Positions 6,272 through 6,926 of a stretch of 6,926 nucleotides of DNA are shown here, in pieces. This DNA is from Prevotellaceae bacterium UBA2757 (lineage in GTDB: Bacteria; Bacteroidota; Bacteroidia; Bacteroidales; Bacteroidaceae). The DNA lies in the NCBI GenBank assembly GCA_002353215.1, contig DEJD01000082.1:2655-9580 (forward strand). The letters are read 5' to 3'. Within the stretch, counting starts at the first letter, position 1. Every line of letters begins with the position of its first letter. The translations under genes and the position numbers were made by a program. A model generated the notes under the pieces. The model searched no databases. It saw only the letters and a program-made list of their open reading frames with translations, and was not told where the DNA came from.

Positions 6272-6926
6272 ATTTGTTTGCCATTGGCGATTTAAGAGCT
6301 TTGGATATTTCGAGCATCTTGTCTATTGGACGTAAAGCCTTCTTCTGTATTTCCGAATCTACCTCTACTGTAGGCCATTCATATTTGAGAGTGTTGTAGA
6401 GCTTCTGCAGGGTGTTCAGCTTCATATATGCACACTCGTTGCAACTGCAGCCAATAGTCTCTGTGGTCTCTGGCGGGGCAGGGATGAATGTTTTCTGTGG
6501 ACAAGCCTTCTGCATCTCATGCAGAATTCCGCTTTCGGTTGCTACGATAAATTCGGTTGCTTCGTTCTCAATAGAATATTTGAGCAGTCCTGCCGTAGAA
6601 CCTATCACGTCTGCTATCTTCTGGATCGGAGCTGGACATTCAGGGTGAACAAGTATCTTTGCGTTCGGGTGTTCTGCTTTGATAGCAAGAATCTTCTGAA
6701 GCGAGAATTGTCCATGAACATGACAACCACCATTCCACAACAACATCTCTCGTCCTGTTACTGAGTTGATATATCCTCCAAGGTTCTTGTCTGGACCGAA
6801 GATGAGTTTTTCGTCTTGTGGAAACGAATCGATAATCAGTTTTGCGTTTGACGAAGTGACCACAACATCTGTCAGAGCCTTTACGGCAGCTGTGGTGTTA
6901 ACATAGCTCACAACTTTATAGCCTGG
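6270..6926 (-). CDS. nadA: Quinolinate synthase (NadA), 5' end outside window
   Basis: Condenses iminoaspartate with dihydroxyacetone phosphate to quinolinate, the second step of de novo NAD synthesis, on a [4Fe-4S] cluster in the cytoplasm. The frame is open to base 6926: PGYKVVSYVNTTAAVKA reads through a GTG at 6911-6909 with conserved family sequence upstream of it, so that GTG is not the start. About 218 residues are visible of roughly 310. The three cluster cysteines are present at visible residues 68 (NGGCHVHGQF), 97 (HPECPAP) and 165 (the last Cys of CSCNEC). TSSNA near visible residue 25 is another signature. The end in PMANK with TAG at 6272-6270 is intact. It leads directly into mnmA with a 9-base gap. 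The partner nadB (aspartate oxidase) and nadC are not in the window; any promoter lies upstream, beyond the edge. Confidence 0.96.
   Translation of the reverse strand, partial: PGYKVVSYVNTTAAVKALTDVVVTSSNAKLIIDSFPQDEKLIFGPDKNLGGYINSVTGREMLLWNGGCHVHGQFSLQKILAIKAEHPNAKILVHPECPAPIQKIADVIGSTAGLLKYSIENEATEFIVATESGILHEMQKACPQKTFIPAPPETTETIGCSCNECAYMKLNTLQKLYNTLKYEWPTVEVDSEIQKKALRPIDKMLEISKALKSPMANK

Noticed and set aside
6270..6911. A nadA beginning at the GTG at 6911-6909 (213 residues).
   Set aside because: Conserved NadA sequence (PGYKVV) continues in frame upstream to the window edge and the protein would lack its N-terminal third, so the gene is cut by the window, not short.

Overview
The window looks like a chromosomal segment of a Prevotella-type member of the Bacteroidales. 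Three things point there. Gene starts are mostly A+T-rich and lack Shine-Dalgarno sequences. There is a textbook Bacteroidetes promoter (TTTG, 20 bp, TACCTTTG) at 3075-3106. The proteins resemble Bacteroidales versions, including a large class III fructose-bisphosphatase, a secreted protein with a type IX secretion (T9SS)-like C-terminus, and a trp operon that begins with trpB and then trpE. Genus is an inference from general character. All genes are on the minus strand, so biological order runs from high to low coordinates. I saw no rRNA, tRNA, CRISPR array, insertion sequence or phage gene.

Layout in direction of transcription. (1) 6926-3156: a tight cluster of nadA (quinolinate synthase, 5' end outside the window), mnmA (tRNA 2-thiouridylase) and fbp (class III fructose-1,6-bisphosphatase), with gaps of 9 and 18 bases. 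It is probably one operon whose promoter lies beyond the window. (2) 3155-3044: an A/T-tract region and a strong promoter for the next gene. (3) 3043-2261: a 260-residue secreted protein of unknown function with a signal peptide and a T9SS-like C-terminal sorting region. (4) 2260-2052: not empty spacer but a complete trp transcription attenuator. (5) 2051-858 trpB, then 797-1 the first 265 residues of trpE, which runs off the window.

The most interesting element is the attenuator. Just after the secreted-protein gene is a 19-codon open reading frame (2237-2178) with three consecutive Trp codons, MYMNKNTYWWWQNLGFKKS. It is followed by a perfect 16-bp-armed inverted repeat (2106-2139). Three alternative pairings can be drawn by hand. 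A protector hairpin (strand 1, 2200-2193, with strand 2, 2183-2176) lies just after the Trp codons. An antiterminator pairs 2183-2167 with 2134-2117, and its core is nine perfect base pairs. The terminator is the inverted repeat. Strand 2 overlaps the leader stop codon, so a ribosome that finishes the leader would mask it and let the terminator form, while a ribosome stalled on Trp codons would mask strand 1 and favour the antiterminator. This is the logic of the enterobacterial trp leader in a different phylum. The leader carries no obvious promoter or terminator between it and the secreted-protein gene, so how trp transcription starts is open.

Together, trpL-trpB-trpE would be controlled at two levels: transcription by charged tRNA-Trp, and enzyme activity by tryptophan binding to TrpE (an LMES motif is visible).
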